Positions 15,590 to 24,679 are shown, numbered from the stretch's first letter. The stretch: DNA of 64,000 nt from an uncultured Collinsella sp. (GCA_900543515.1 UQRW01000001.1:54509-118508); one strand, 5' to 3'. The notes: a model not told the origin generated them from the sequence alone. Numbers and translations: made by a program.

Positions 15590-17401
15590 CTAGCACGTCC
15601 CCTCGTTAGGCATCGACCAGGCATGATGGTCGGTATGCAGCAACTCCTCGGCCAGCGGCGAGAGCGGCGCGCCCAAAAACTCGCGATAGCACGCCTGGAC
15701 ATCGGGATTCTCGTGCGAGAAGCGAATCTCGGCGTTCGCATCGAGGCCCCAGAGCACCTGGCCACGCTCGGCAGCCAGCTCGCAACCGTCGTGGATGGGC
15801 TGACCGCCGCCACCGACGCAGCCGCCCGGGCACGCCATGACCTCGACGAAGTCATAGCTCGCACGGCCGTCGCGAATCGCATCGAGCAGGCGGGCAGCGT
15901 TGCCCAGCCCGTGCGCCACGGCGACGCGCACCCTGGTGCCATCGATATCGGCCACGGCCTCCTTCCAGCCATTCAGGCCACGCACGTCGGTAAAGAAATC
16001 CGCATCGGGGTTCTTGCCCGTCACCAGGTAATAGGCCGAGCGCACGGCAGCCTCCATCACGCCTCCCGTGGCGCCAAAGATCACGCCCGCGCCCGTGCCG
16101 AAGCCCAGCGGCGTATCGAGCGGCTCCTCGGTAAGCGTGTCGACGCTCACGTGGCTCGCGCGAATCATGCGTACCATCTCGCGCACCGTCAGCGCAACGT
16201 CCACATCGGGCGCGCCGCCCTCGCCCACCATGCTCGGCAGCGCACACTCGGCCTTCTTGGCCGTGCACGGCATCACGGACACCACAAACAGGCGCTCGGG
16301 CTCCACGCCCAGCACCTTGGCGTAGTAGGTCTTGGCGATGGCGCCGAACATCTGCTGCGGCGACTTGGACGTGGACAGGCTGTCGACAAACTCGGGGTAA
16401 CGCGCCTTCACAAAGCGTACCCAGCCCGGGCAGCAGCTCGTGAACATGGGCCAGCTGCGGCTGTCGCCCTCGCCCTTGGCGGCCTTACCCAGGCGCTCGA
16501 GCAGCTCGGAGCCCTCCTCCATAATGGTGAGATCGGCCGAGAAATCGGTGTCGAACACGTACTCAAAGCCCACGCGGCGCAGCGCACAGGCCAGGCGCTC
16601 GACGGTGGCCTCATCGCGCGGAATACCGAGCTCCTCGCCCCAGGCGCTACGCACGGCCGGCGCAATCTGCACCAGCACGATCTTGTCGGGATCGGCGATG
16701 GCATCGAACACGGTCTCGGTATCGTCGCGCTCGCGCAGCGCACCCGTCGGACAATGCGTGATGCACTGACCACACGCGACGCAATCGGTCTTGCCGATCG
16801 GCGCGCGCCCGCGGGTACCCACGGTGGTATGCGTGGCGCGGTTGGTCAGGTCCCAAATCCCTAGGCCCTGCACGCTCTCGCACACCTTGATGCAGCGCAT
16901 GCATTTAATGCACTTGTCGTTATCGCGGATGATGGGGAAATCGAAGTCCCAGCCCTCGCGCGCCAGGTGCTGCTCGTACGGCAGATAGAAGATGCCCAGG
17001 TCGTTGGCGATGGTCTGCAGGTTGCAGTTACCACTGCGCACGCAGCTCGTACAGCGCGAGTCGTGTTGGGACAGTAGCAGCTGCACGTTGGTGCGACGCG
17101 CCTCGCGGGCCTTGGGGCTGTTGGTGTGGACCACCATGCCGTAGAGCACGTAGTTGTTGCAGGCGGCAACCAGCTGGTCGCAGCCCTCAACCTCGACCAC
17201 GCACACGCGGCAGCCGCCGATCTCGTTTAGATCGCGCAGGTAGCACAGGGTGGGAATCTGGATACCGACGGACTTGGCCGCGTCCAGAATCGTGGTGTGC
17301 TCGGGTACCACGACCTCGCAATTATCGATAGTGAGCTTGACCATATTGAGTGCTCCGCTTTCGGTGTTATCGCTGACAGTGGGGTTGTTGAGCTCTACCA
17401 T
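15590..17401 (-). CDS. FeFe hydrogenase catalytic subunit (NuoG-like N-terminus)
   Basis: A 603-residue cytosolic enzyme. It has a 2Fe-2S ferredoxin domain (CYLRDLNEIGGCRVC), a His-Cys3 cluster region (HDSRCTSCVRSGNC), two 4Fe-4S motifs (CIKCMRC, CVACGQCITHCP) and the H-cluster domain: L1 TSCCPGW, L2 MPCTAKKAE and L3 ACPGGCVGGGGQP. All cluster cysteines are present. Reversible H2 formation is the expected reaction. The ATG at 17401 follows a strong GGAGG and overlaps the upstream stop; an in-frame ATG at 17344 is the alternative. The electron partner is probably the preceding hybrid flavoprotein. Confidence 0.93.
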   Translation of the reverse strand: MVELNNPTVSDNTESGALNMVKLTIDNCEVVVPEHTTILDAAKSVGIQIPTLCYLRDLNEIGGCRVCVVEVEGCDQLVAACNNYVLYGMVVHTNSPKAREARRTNVQLLLSQHDSRCTSCVRSGNCNLQTIANDLGIFYLPYEQHLAREGWDFDFPIIRDNDKCIKCMRCIKVCESVQGLGIWDLTNRATHTTVGTRGRAPIGKTDCVACGQCITHCPTGALRERDDTETVFDAIADPDKIVLVQIAPAVRSAWGEELGIPRDEATVERLACALRRVGFEYVFDTDFSADLTIMEEGSELLERLGKAAKGEGDSRSWPMFTSCCPGWVRFVKARYPEFVDSLSTSKSPQQMFGAIAKTYYAKVLGVEPERLFVVSVMPCTAKKAECALPSMVGEGGAPDVDVALTVREMVRMIRASHVSVDTLTEEPLDTPLGFGTGAGVIFGATGGVMEAAVRSAYYLVTGKNPDADFFTDVRGLNGWKEAVADIDGTRVRVAVAHGLGNAARLLDAIRDGRASYDFVEVMACPGGCVGGGGQPIHDGCELAAERGQVLWGLDANAEIRFSHENPDVQACYREFLGAPLSPLAEELLHTDHHAWSMPNEGTC

Positions 17402-19227
17402 TCCAGGTTCCTCCCTCCGCGGAACGCGCCAAAGCCAAAGTGGTCGCAACGCAGGCAGCGACTCGCCTCTTGGCGTGCCTCCTCCTCGGTAAGGCCCTGT
17501 TCGACCAGACTCCAATCGTGAATGCGCTCGCCGGCCTCGCGCTCGCCCAGCTCGCAGCGGCCGCACTCGTGCTTGCCCTTAAACTGAACGGTCGGCAGTT
17601 CCACGTCGAGCTTGATCTTGTGGTCGAAGCCCAGATAGCGGTCGATGTTTGCCGAAGCCACGCGGCCGGCGTTGATGGCACGGATGACGGTGGCGGGACC
17701 GGTCTGGCAGTCGCCGCCGCTAAAGAGGCCATCAAAGTTGGGCACGGCGCCGTCCGAATCGGTGACGACGCGACCCCACTTGCAGGCGATGCCCATATCC
17801 TCAAACGGCTTGGAATCGATGTCCTGGCCAATGGCAACAAACACGCGCTCGCAGGGGATGACGCGCTCGGGCGTGGCGGCGGCACGCGGGGCCGGACGAC
17901 CGCGACGGGGCTCGCCGATAATCTGCGGTTGCACGCGCAGGCCGCTCACACGACCATCTTCGCCCGTCTCGATGGCGAGCGGCGCCGTGAGCTCCAGAAC
18001 CTCGCAACCCTCAGCCTGGGCGCCGGCAATCTCGGCGTCCTGAGCCGTCATATCGCAGATGCGACGACGGTAGACGCTGCTCACCTTTTCGGCACCGCAG
18101 CGCACGGCAGAGCGTGCCACGTCCATGGCCACGTTGCCGCCGCCGATGACGCACACGCGCTGGCCACTCAGGTCGGGCAGCTCGTCGTCACCGATGGCGC
18201 GCAGCATCTTGACGGCCGATTCCACGCCGGGCGCCTCTTCGCCCGGAAGGCCGAGCTTCTTGTCGCTGTGGGCACCGATGGCCAGGTAGACGGCATCGGA
18301 CTCGTCGCGCAGACGGGCGAGCTCCTCACCGTTCACGGAGTGGTCGAGCTCCACGTCGATGCCGGCGCTCAAGATCCAGTCGATCTCGGCCTGAAGACGC
18401 TCGCGCGGCAGACGATAGCTGGGGATGCCGTAGCGCAGCATGCCGCCCAAGTGGTGGCGCTGCTCAAAAATGGTCACCTTGTGGCCCATCACGGCCAGGT
18501 AGTAGGCACAGGAAAGGCCGGCCGGGCCGCCGCCGATCACGGCGACGCGCTTACCGGTGTCGTCCACTACATGCGGCTTGTGGTCGTTGAGGTCACTGTG
18601 CTCAACGGCAAAACGCTTGAGGGCGAGGATGTTCATGGGGTCGTCGACCATGCCACGGCGGCAATGCATCTCGCAGGGATGCTCGCACACCAGGCCGCAA
18701 ACGAGCGGCAGCGGGTTATTCTTGCGGATGACCTTGACGGCATCGGCATAGCGGCCGGCCTCGACGAGCGAAATGTAACCAGGAATGTCGACGTGCGCCG
18801 GACAGCCCGAGACACACGGGACGCGGGCCTCACGATCAAAGCCGCAGGAGTGCTCGCGAATGTGATGCTCAAAATCGTCGCGGAAGCCGCGAATGGCCGT
18901 GAGCGCCATGGCGCCGGCCTCGTAGCCGATGGCGCAGTCGCTCGAAAGATAGATGGTACGGGCGGTGCGCTCGATCAGGTTGAGCGTGGATTCATCAGCG
19001 CGGCCCTCGAGCACATCGGCGAGCAGATCACTCAGCGCGCTCAGGCCCACGCGGCAGGGCGTACACTTGCCGCAGCTCTGTGTCGAGCACAGGTTGACGA
19101 GCGCCGCCGTAAACTCGACGGGACACGGGGCGAGCGAACTCACCGCCAGACGACGTCCGAGCGCATCGTGCAGGTCGTCCATGACGGCCTGAGCGTGGCT
19201 GCGTTCCATTACATGCAGTCGTGCCAT
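17395..19227 (-). CDS. NuoF C-terminal/GltD hybrid NAD(P)H oxidoreductase (SfrB-like)
   Basis: A 610-residue flavoprotein. Residues about 50-125 match the NADH 4Fe-4S region of NuoF (CGKCTPCRVG and a later cysteine), but the FMN and NADH sites of full NuoF are missing. Next comes a GltD-type two-cluster domain (CVSGCPAHVDIP, CGLVCEHPCEMHCRRG), an FAD site (VAVIGGGPAGLSCAYYLA) and an NAD(P) site (VCVIGGGNVAMDVARSA). The C-terminus adds CGRC and CLRC. This is the layout of SfrB-like proteins. A GAGAGGGG site favours the ATG at 19227. Overlap with the hydrogenase start suggests a complex that couples NAD(P)H to H2. Confidence 0.85.
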   Translation of the reverse strand: MARLHVMERSHAQAVMDDLHDALGRRLAVSSLAPCPVEFTAALVNLCSTQSCGKCTPCRVGLSALSDLLADVLEGRADESTLNLIERTARTIYLSSDCAIGYEAGAMALTAIRGFRDDFEHHIREHSCGFDREARVPCVSGCPAHVDIPGYISLVEAGRYADAVKVIRKNNPLPLVCGLVCEHPCEMHCRRGMVDDPMNILALKRFAVEHSDLNDHKPHVVDDTGKRVAVIGGGPAGLSCAYYLAVMGHKVTIFEQRHHLGGMLRYGIPSYRLPRERLQAEIDWILSAGIDVELDHSVNGEELARLRDESDAVYLAIGAHSDKKLGLPGEEAPGVESAVKMLRAIGDDELPDLSGQRVCVIGGGNVAMDVARSAVRCGAEKVSSVYRRRICDMTAQDAEIAGAQAEGCEVLELTAPLAIETGEDGRVSGLRVQPQIIGEPRRGRPAPRAAATPERVIPCERVFVAIGQDIDSKPFEDMGIACKWGRVVTDSDGAVPNFDGLFSGGDCQTGPATVIRAINAGRVASANIDRYLGFDHKIKLDVELPTVQFKGKHECGRCELGEREAGERIHDWSLVEQGLTEEEARQEASRCLRCDHFGFGAFRGGRNLEW

Positions 19228-19290
19228 AAGATCCCCTCTCATGTGGCAACCCGGAGGCGAGGCCGGGCGAAGTTGCTACACGCACAACAC

Positions 19291-19311
19291 TGACCTAAAA
19301 ATGTGTTAGGT
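19291..19311 (-). promoter_or_regulatory. Palindromic operator candidate before the hydrogenase operon
   Basis: GACCTAA and TTAGGTC form a 7-bp inverted repeat around a 7-nt spacer, 64 nt upstream of the first operon start codon. I do not recognise the cognate regulator; it is not the Rex consensus. Confidence 0.35.
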
Positions 19312-19457
19312 CTAAACACAGTTCGGCAGGCGGTATAAAATGTCACCCTCAGCGGTGAAAAAGAACATTACCGCAGATAAATGCCATATTTGATAAAACG
19401 CATTACCAAATTGCAATATTCAATGTGAAAAAGAGCGCCTTACTATTTTTCCTTTTT

Positions 19458-19519
19458 GATCCGTTTTCCTCCGTCTCCTTCGGATCACATGATCCCTTGG
19501 GAACGGAGGAAAACGGATC
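19458..19519. repeat. GGAC-type palindrome B, copy 2 (complete)
   Basis: Arms 19458-19474 and 19503-19519 are perfect 17-nt inverted copies (GATCCGTTTTCCTCCGT). The right half, from GATCCCTTGGG onward, recurs at 43758-43780 and in altered form at 13101-13130. Confidence 0.75.
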
Positions 19520-19523
19520 GTTT

Positions 19524-19556
19524 TTGGTGCAAAAGGGCCAGGTTTGTTTGCACCAA
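19524..19556. repeat. GGAC-related hairpin D, copy 1
   Basis: TTGGTGCAAA (19524-19533) pairs perfectly with TTTGCACCAA (19547-19556). The part GGCCAGGTTTGTTTGCACCA resembles GGACAGGT-GTTTGCACCA in the copies at 30295-30341 and 61322-61352. It lies 12 nt beyond the EFR1 stop and may help termination. Confidence 0.6.
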
Positions 19557-19567
19557 TCTCACTTGCG

Positions 19568-20329
19568 CTAGATGAAGAGCTCGCATTCCTTCCGCGCGAC
19601 GCAAACCTTGCTCAGCATCTGGGAAACAGCGGATAGTTTGTTGGAATCAAGCTTGCGAGCACCTCGCGGACATACGGCGATGCAGCGCATGCAGGAGATG
19701 CACGCCTCGCCAGCTGCTCGTTTGGGGTCACTCTTGTCGATAGCGCAAACGGGGCACGCCGCGGCGCATGCACCGCAGGAGACACAATCCTCTGTTGCCT
19801 CGGGTGCCATGCGGTGACCTCCGGCTTGTTTATAAGGACGATTGCCGGGGATAGAGGGCTCGGACGCATCCTCAGCCAACAGCTTTTGCTGAATTTGCTG
19901 AGCAAACTCAGCAAGCTGCGCCGCATCCTGCGCATCCGGACGACCGGCAGCAAACTGTCGCGCAATGGAATGTTCTGCAATGGCCGCAACTGCCGCGATC
20001 ACCCGGAATCCCGCATGCTTCGCAACGTCCTCCAGCTCTACGAGCGTGTCCTCAAACGCGCGGTTTCCGTATACACAAACCAAAACTGCCCGAGCCCCGT
20101 TGCCTCGCACCATGCCCAACCGGTCAGCCACCACAGCCGGGATTCTACCGGCATACGCCGGCACAGAGATTACGGCCACGTCGTCCTCAGTCATCGAGAC
20201 AGCGCTGAAATCTAGCCCGCTATCGGCCAGATCGACGGTAACGGTATTCTTGCCCAGTGCCCCGGCCACAAGGCCAGACACCTTCCGCGTTCCACCCGTC
20301 GGACTAAACACAATTTCGAATACGCTCAT
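19568..20329 (-). CDS. EFR1 family ferrodoxin (flavodoxin-like plus 2x 4Fe-4S)
   Basis: A 253-residue electron carrier. The N-terminal half has the flavodoxin-type FMN phosphate loop SPTGGTRKV and the segment VPAYAGRIP. The C-terminal half holds two 4Fe-4S motifs, CVSCGACAAACPVCAI and CISCMRCIAVCPRGA, in the usual bacterial ferredoxin spacing. It probably passes electrons at low potential. It lies 340 bp upstream of the hydrogenase operon on the same strand, so it may serve it, although repeats separate them. GGAGGG precedes the ATG at 20329. Confidence 0.88.
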   Translation of the reverse strand: MSVFEIVFSPTGGTRKVSGLVAGALGKNTVTVDLADSGLDFSAVSMTEDDVAVISVPAYAGRIPAVVADRLGMVRGNGARAVLVCVYGNRAFEDTLVELEDVAKHAGFRVIAAVAAIAEHSIARQFAAGRPDAQDAAQLAEFAQQIQQKLLAEDASEPSIPGNRPYKQAGGHRMAPEATEDCVSCGACAAACPVCAIDKSDPKRAAGEACISCMRCIAVCPRGARKLDSNKLSAVSQMLSKVCVARKECELFI

Positions 20330-20551
20330 CGAGGCACCCTCCCCTACGCCTGGCAACGCGTCAAGCCGCTTTCACATCCAGCCAGAGTATACGGCGCATG
20401 GGATCCCCGTTTTGGTGCACCAAGCACCCCAATGCACCCACCCTACGCTGTCTGCCTCTTCGTTTTGTATAAATTACGGTACAGATTGTATATATTTACG
20501 GGATACCGCCGTGTTCTCCCGAGGTACCACATCCTGGCCCGTGCAAAAAAC

Positions 20552-20564
20552 GGAGTATTCTGCA
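20552..20564 (+). repeat. Conserved 13-mer, copy 1
   Basis: GGAGTATTCTGCA is preceded by GTGCAAAAAAC (20541-20551). The copy at 20750-20762 is inverted. Confidence 0.45.
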
Positions 20565-20749
20565 ACGTGACCGCGCCAGCAATACCCCGAGCGGGCAAAC
20601 CTTTAGGGCGCTGCGTCATTTTGGGTTCCGACATGGCGAGAATGACGCGCCCCTGCTCCGGAAAACGACGAAATCTGACTCAGAACGCTCGCTAGGGATA
20701 TCCGAAAGCCACCGTTGGCGACGTCAAATCATATGCAGACAACTCGAAC

Positions 20750-20762
20750 TGCAGAATACTCC
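20750..20762 (-). repeat. Conserved 13-mer, copy 2 (inverted)
   Basis: TGCAGAATACTCC is the reverse complement of the motif at 20552-20564. AAAAAATGCACGG follows at 20763-20775, matching the flank of copy 1 apart from the direction of the A/T run. Confidence 0.45.
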
Positions 20763-20882
20763 AAAAAATGCACGGCGCACCCCATGGGACCCATTGCCGC
20801 ATGGTAGGAAACAGGCCCACGGCATCCTCTAGATGCATTCCCGAGGAAATCACATTTGAACTAGCGATCGGATACGGCAAAC

Positions 20883-20917
20883 AAAAAGGGCCCCGAGCGT
20901 AGTTGCTCGGGGCCCTT
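20883..20917 (-). terminator. Terminator of the DEAD-box helicase gene
   Basis: A perfect 13-bp GC-rich stem (20905-20917 with 20886-20898, 6-nt loop) is followed on the minus strand by TTTTTGT. It begins 33 nt after the helicase stop. Confidence 0.85.
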
Positions 20918-20949
20918 GGTTCACCTCGCTCTAGCGGGCGATGCGTATG

Positions 20950-23208
20950 TTACTTGCGCTTGCCGCCGCCGTCACCGGGGCGACGGGAGCTGCCGCCGCG
21001 CTTGCCGCCACGACTATTGCCATAGCTACCACGATTATCGCGACCACCGGCACGGCCGCCGCGGGAGCCGGCCTGGTTGCCGCCACGCCCGCCACGATAG
21101 CCGCCACGACGCTCCTCGCGGGTATCGTCGTAGTTGCGCCAGTCATCGCGACGATCGCGGCTGGCACGCGGATCGCGGCGATCGCGCGACTCGTTAGAGC
21201 GGCCAGCACCGCTGCGGCTGCCATTGCCACGAGTGCCCTCGCGATGCTCGCCGCCACGGCCACCGCGCTCATCAAAGCGCTTGCCGCCACGGGACTCGCC
21301 GCCGCGAGTACCACGCTCGCCACGCGAACCGCGGCCCTCGCCGCCACGGCGCTCATCACGGCCGCCGCGCTCGCCATCGCGACCGGAACGCCGGCGGTCG
21401 CCCGCACCGCGCTTGCCACCGCGCGAACCGCGGCCCTCGTCCTCGCGCTCGACACGACGACGACCGCCGCGGTCCTCGTCCTCACGACGACGGCGGTGTG
21501 CCTCGCCCTGGAACTGCTTGGCACGACGCTCGGCACGGTTGCCGCGCGCAGGCTGCTCAGCGGCACCAGCACCGCCGCGCTCCTCGGCAGCTACCTCGCG
21601 AGCCACGCTCTCAACAGCCTCGTCCACGCGAGCCTGAACGCCCTCGCGCACGCGGGTCTTGCCGCCGCGCTTGGGACGGCTCGGACGCTCGCCGTCGCCG
21701 CGGCGCTCGTCGCGACCGCGGTTGGAACGACCGGCAACATCGCCGTAATCGTCGCCGTTGCGCTTGCCGTCGCGACGCGCCTGCTCAAGCTTCTTCTTGC
21801 TCTTGGACTTGCCGCGCTTAGTCTTCTTCTTCACCTTAAAGGCCGCAGGGTCGCGCTCGGGATCAACCGCAGGCGGGTTGGGACCCACATGCAGGTCGCC
21901 GGCTTCGTAAATATCGGCCGTCTTGTCCATGAGCTTCTCGATCTCGTAGAACTCATCGACGTCCTGCTCGGTCACAAACGTAATGGCCCAGCCCAGCTCG
22001 CCGGCGCGGCCCGTACGGCCAATGCGGTGGATATAGTCGGTCGGCTCGGCCGGCACGTCAAAGTTCACGACGTAGCGCACGTCGCTAATGTCGATGCCGC
22101 GGGCGAGAACATCGGTTGCCACCAGCACGTCGACGGTGCCGTCGCGGAAGGCCGAAAGGGCACGCTCGCGCTGGGCCTGGCTGCGGTTGCCGTGAATCGC
22201 GGCGGCCTTGATGCCCTTACGCTCCAGACGACGGCAGCAGCTGTCGGCGCGGTGCTTGGTGCGCATGAAGACGATAGTGCGCTCCGGGCCCTCCTTCTTG
22301 AGGAACTCGGGCAGCAGGTTGTTCTTGGCCTCGATGGACACCGGGAATACAAACTGGTCGACGGTGTCGGCGGTCGACGTAGCGGGCGCGATCTCCACGC
22401 GGGCCGGGTCGCTCACTAGATCGGTGATCTCGCCCACGGCCTCCTCGTCGAGGGTCGCCGAGAACAGCAGCGTCTGGCGCTCGGCCGGCGTCTCGCGCAC
22501 AATGCGGCGGACGGCGGGCAAAAAGCCCATATCGAGCATGCGGTCGGCCTCGTCGAGTACCAGCACTTTGACCTCGCCCAGGTGGCAGGCACCCTGCTCG
22601 ATCAGATCGACCAGACGGCCCGGCGTTGCGACCAGGATGTCGCAGCCGTACTTAAGTGCCGCGGTCTGCGGCTTGTAGCTCACGCCGCCCACGACGGTCA
22701 CGGCAACATGGCCGGTGACGTCGGCGATTTTGCTTGCGACCTCGTCGATCTGCTGGGCAAGCTCGCGCGTGGGGGTGATGACGAGCATCACGGGGCCACG
22801 GCCGTTGCCCTCGGGCTTTTTAACACCGCGACGGCGGTTGCGGCCGCCGCGCTCGCGCACGGGTTTGGGAGGAGCGATGTGCTCCAGATTGTTCATGGTC
22901 GGCAGCAAAAAGGCAGCCGTCTTGCCGGTGCCGGTCTGAGCGGCGGCAAGCAGGTCACGGCCCTCGAGCACCACAGGGATGGAGCCGGCCTGAACAGGCG
23001 TTGGCGCCGTGTAGCCCAGGTTCTCGATAGCACGAAGCATCTCGTCGGAAAGCCCCAGCTCGTCAAAGGCGGGCAGGCTCTCGGTAGCGGACTCGACGGC
23101 CTGGGCAGCATTTGCCTCGTCGGCGGCATCGAAGGCAGCCTGGGTCATGGCCTCGCGGGTCTCGTCCAGAATCTCGGCGTCCGTGACGTCGGATACAGAA
23201 TTACGCAT
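20950..23208 (-). CDS. DEAD-box RNA helicase with a long RG-rich tail
   Basis: A 752-residue protein. The helicase core shows AAQTGTGKT (motif I), PTRELAQQ (Ia), TPGR, VLDEADRMLD (II), FSATL (III), VLVATDVLARGID (V) and HRIGRTGRAG (VI). An insert of about 20 basic residues lies before motif Ia. From about residue 440 a lysine-rich then arginine/glycine-rich tail of roughly 300 residues follows, typical of CsdA/RhlE-like RNA chaperones that act in ribosome assembly or cold adaptation. AAGGA lies upstream of the ATG at 23208. A terminator follows. Confidence 0.93.
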   Translation of the reverse strand: MRNSVSDVTDAEILDETREAMTQAAFDAADEANAAQAVESATESLPAFDELGLSDEMLRAIENLGYTAPTPVQAGSIPVVLEGRDLLAAAQTGTGKTAAFLLPTMNNLEHIAPPKPVRERGGRNRRRGVKKPEGNGRGPVMLVITPTRELAQQIDEVASKIADVTGHVAVTVVGGVSYKPQTAALKYGCDILVATPGRLVDLIEQGACHLGEVKVLVLDEADRMLDMGFLPAVRRIVRETPAERQTLLFSATLDEEAVGEITDLVSDPARVEIAPATSTADTVDQFVFPVSIEAKNNLLPEFLKKEGPERTIVFMRTKHRADSCCRRLERKGIKAAAIHGNRSQAQRERALSAFRDGTVDVLVATDVLARGIDISDVRYVVNFDVPAEPTDYIHRIGRTGRAGELGWAITFVTEQDVDEFYEIEKLMDKTADIYEAGDLHVGPNPPAVDPERDPAAFKVKKKTKRGKSKSKKKLEQARRDGKRNGDDYGDVAGRSNRGRDERRGDGERPSRPKRGGKTRVREGVQARVDEAVESVAREVAAEERGGAGAAEQPARGNRAERRAKQFQGEAHRRRREDEDRGGRRRVEREDEGRGSRGGKRGAGDRRRSGRDGERGGRDERRGGEGRGSRGERGTRGGESRGGKRFDERGGRGGEHREGTRGNGSRSGAGRSNESRDRRDPRASRDRRDDWRNYDDTREERRGGYRGGRGGNQAGSRGGRAGGRDNRGSYGNSRGGKRGGSSRRPGDGGGKRK

Positions 23209-23479
23209 ATGTCGTTGTTCCTTATCTGCACGCGTTATGGGCACGGCATGCGGCCGCACGGGCGTGCTTGGTAGTGCGCTAATACATACAAAAACGGGTG
23301 CGCACAGAGAGGACGTTGCTCAGCACGCTGGCGATCGCTTTGGCAGCTCTATCACGCGCCGTCCAGACGCAGCAGCTCTAAGCGATGGAGCAGATTCGCC
23401 GCCGGTTAGTATACCCGTGCTTCGCATGCCCCCACGTAAACCACAGATGACGAGGTGGACGAGGTGGGCCCGGCTGATT

Positions 23480-23537
23480 GTCTCAATCTGTAACAGCTGC
23501 GGGACAAAACCGGGTCCTAATTGTTATAGATCAAGAC
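23480..23537. repeat. 57-bp CTGTAACA palindrome, copy A1
   Basis: Left arm 23480-23495 and right arm 23522-23537 match the family arms, with one C-to-T change in the right arm. This copy is 58 bp long. Orientation by the inner TAGACCCG-like word is reverse. Confidence 0.85.
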
Positions 23538-23581
23538 AGAGGGGGATTTCCGTCCAGTCCAAACCAAATCTCTCAGTCTTC

Positions 23582-23609
23582 CTGCAATTTCGAACATGTG
23601 GCCTATAAT
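23582..23609 (+). promoter_or_regulatory. Possible promoter of the FHA gene
   Basis: TATAAT at 23604-23609 is a perfect -10 box; CTGCAA at 23582-23587, 16 bp upstream, is a weak -35. It lies about 110 bp before the start codon. Confidence 0.4.
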
Positions 23610-23716
23610 GTTGCTTTGGTTACGCTATATATTGCGCAGCCATTTAATACGTCGCCCACCGGGGGCCATTAATTCCTATCGCCATATTGGCTAGGAAGCA
23701 ATCAAAGGAGGTATCC

Positions 23717-24679
23717 GTGGCAGCAGAGACGCCTTGCTCGGTCCTCTATAACGATATTCGCTCGTTCGGCGGTCTTAAACATCTCGAGATCGCCCGAATG
23801 CTCATCAATGGAAACTCTTATCTCGGCAGTACCCTGCTCGAGAAATGCTCTTCCAACCGCTCGTATCTCACCCGTTACATCGTCCATCGCAAGCCTGACC
23901 AGTGCGCGCCCTCCATCTACAGCGACTTTACCGTCACCACGCTCAACCTTTCCTCGGCAATCTGCAGCAAGCTCGGCGGCGGCGAGTCCGCCTATCGGGC
24001 AATCGCTGAGCACTATCGCGGTCCGGCCGCCAACGAAATGATGTCGGCTCTCGCCAGCTACAAGCTGGACAGCCGCCTATATGCAAATGCCCTCAATCGC
24101 ATCGACAACTTTGACGGCAATGCCGTGCGTGAGAAAAGCACGCTTTACCTTATGCTCTTTGTGGCAACGGGGGCGCTCGCCGATCCCGTTCAGGGCGTGG
24201 CCACCGTCGAGCGCTTTTGCGACAGCAAGACGGGCGGGCATTTTGGCACCACCGAGACCACCGTCGGTCGTAGTTTTTTGAGCAGCTTGGATCAACCGCG
24301 CGCCGTCGCTCCCAACCTCGGCTTGCTTAGGACGCACGCCGGAAACAGCGTTGACATGCAAATCCATCCCCTCACACGCGATCCGCGCGGCACCGTGATT
24401 GGTTCTTTGCCCAAAACCTCGCCCAGCATCACCGATGTGGGCGCCGACGCATCGCGCGAGCATCTTCGCATTTGGCTTGAGGGTGAGCACTGGTACGCCC
24501 AGGGCCTTGGATCGACCAACGGCACGGTACTCGAATCGGGTGCAGGCGACGGCGATATTGTGATTGAGCCGCCGCGCGACCAACGCGAGCCTGGCAAGAT
24601 CTATCCCCCGGTGGAAATAGCCAACAGCGACAGGATCCATCTGGGTCTCTACACGACATTTCTCGTCATTGTGGACTAG
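23717..24679 (+). CDS. FHA domain protein
   Basis: A 320-residue protein. The C-terminal third carries an FHA domain that binds phosphothreonine: GTVIGSLPK, SREHLRI and GLGSTNGTVL, near residues 215-300. The first 200 residues are mostly helical with no match I can name. AAAGGAGG at 23704-23711 selects the GTG at 23717. The gene is followed by a terminator and then by a Ser/Thr kinase in the same direction, so it probably binds phosphoproteins of that kinase. The partner role is inferred from position. Confidence 0.82.
   Translation: MAAETPCSVLYNDIRSFGGLKHLEIARMLINGNSYLGSTLLEKCSSNRSYLTRYIVHRKPDQCAPSIYSDFTVTTLNLSSAICSKLGGGESAYRAIAEHYRGPAANEMMSALASYKLDSRLYANALNRIDNFDGNAVREKSTLYLMLFVATGALADPVQGVATVERFCDSKTGGHFGTTETTVGRSFLSSLDQPRAVAPNLGLLRTHAGNSVDMQIHPLTRDPRGTVIGSLPKTSPSITDVGADASREHLRIWLEGEHWYAQGLGSTNGTVLESGAGDGDIVIEPPRDQREPGKIYPPVEIANSDRIHLGLYTTFLVIVD

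Larger units (their letters stand above)
20330..20885. other. Gene-poor interval with an inverted pair of a conserved motif
   Basis: No convincing gene is seen in these 556 bases; the short frames present lack ribosome sites. GGAGTATTCTGCA at 20552-20564 recurs inverted at 20750-20762, and similarity extends outward to CCGTGCA and a run of six A or T. An AT-rich patch at 20468-20500 could hold a promoter. A small RNA is possible but not shown. Confidence 0.4.

Noticed and set aside
20941..22419. A 492-codon Ala/Thr-rich frame opposite the RG-rich tail of the helicase
   Set aside because: The repetitive composition is the antisense reading of arginine/glycine codons. The helicase frame has the conserved motifs and a terminator.
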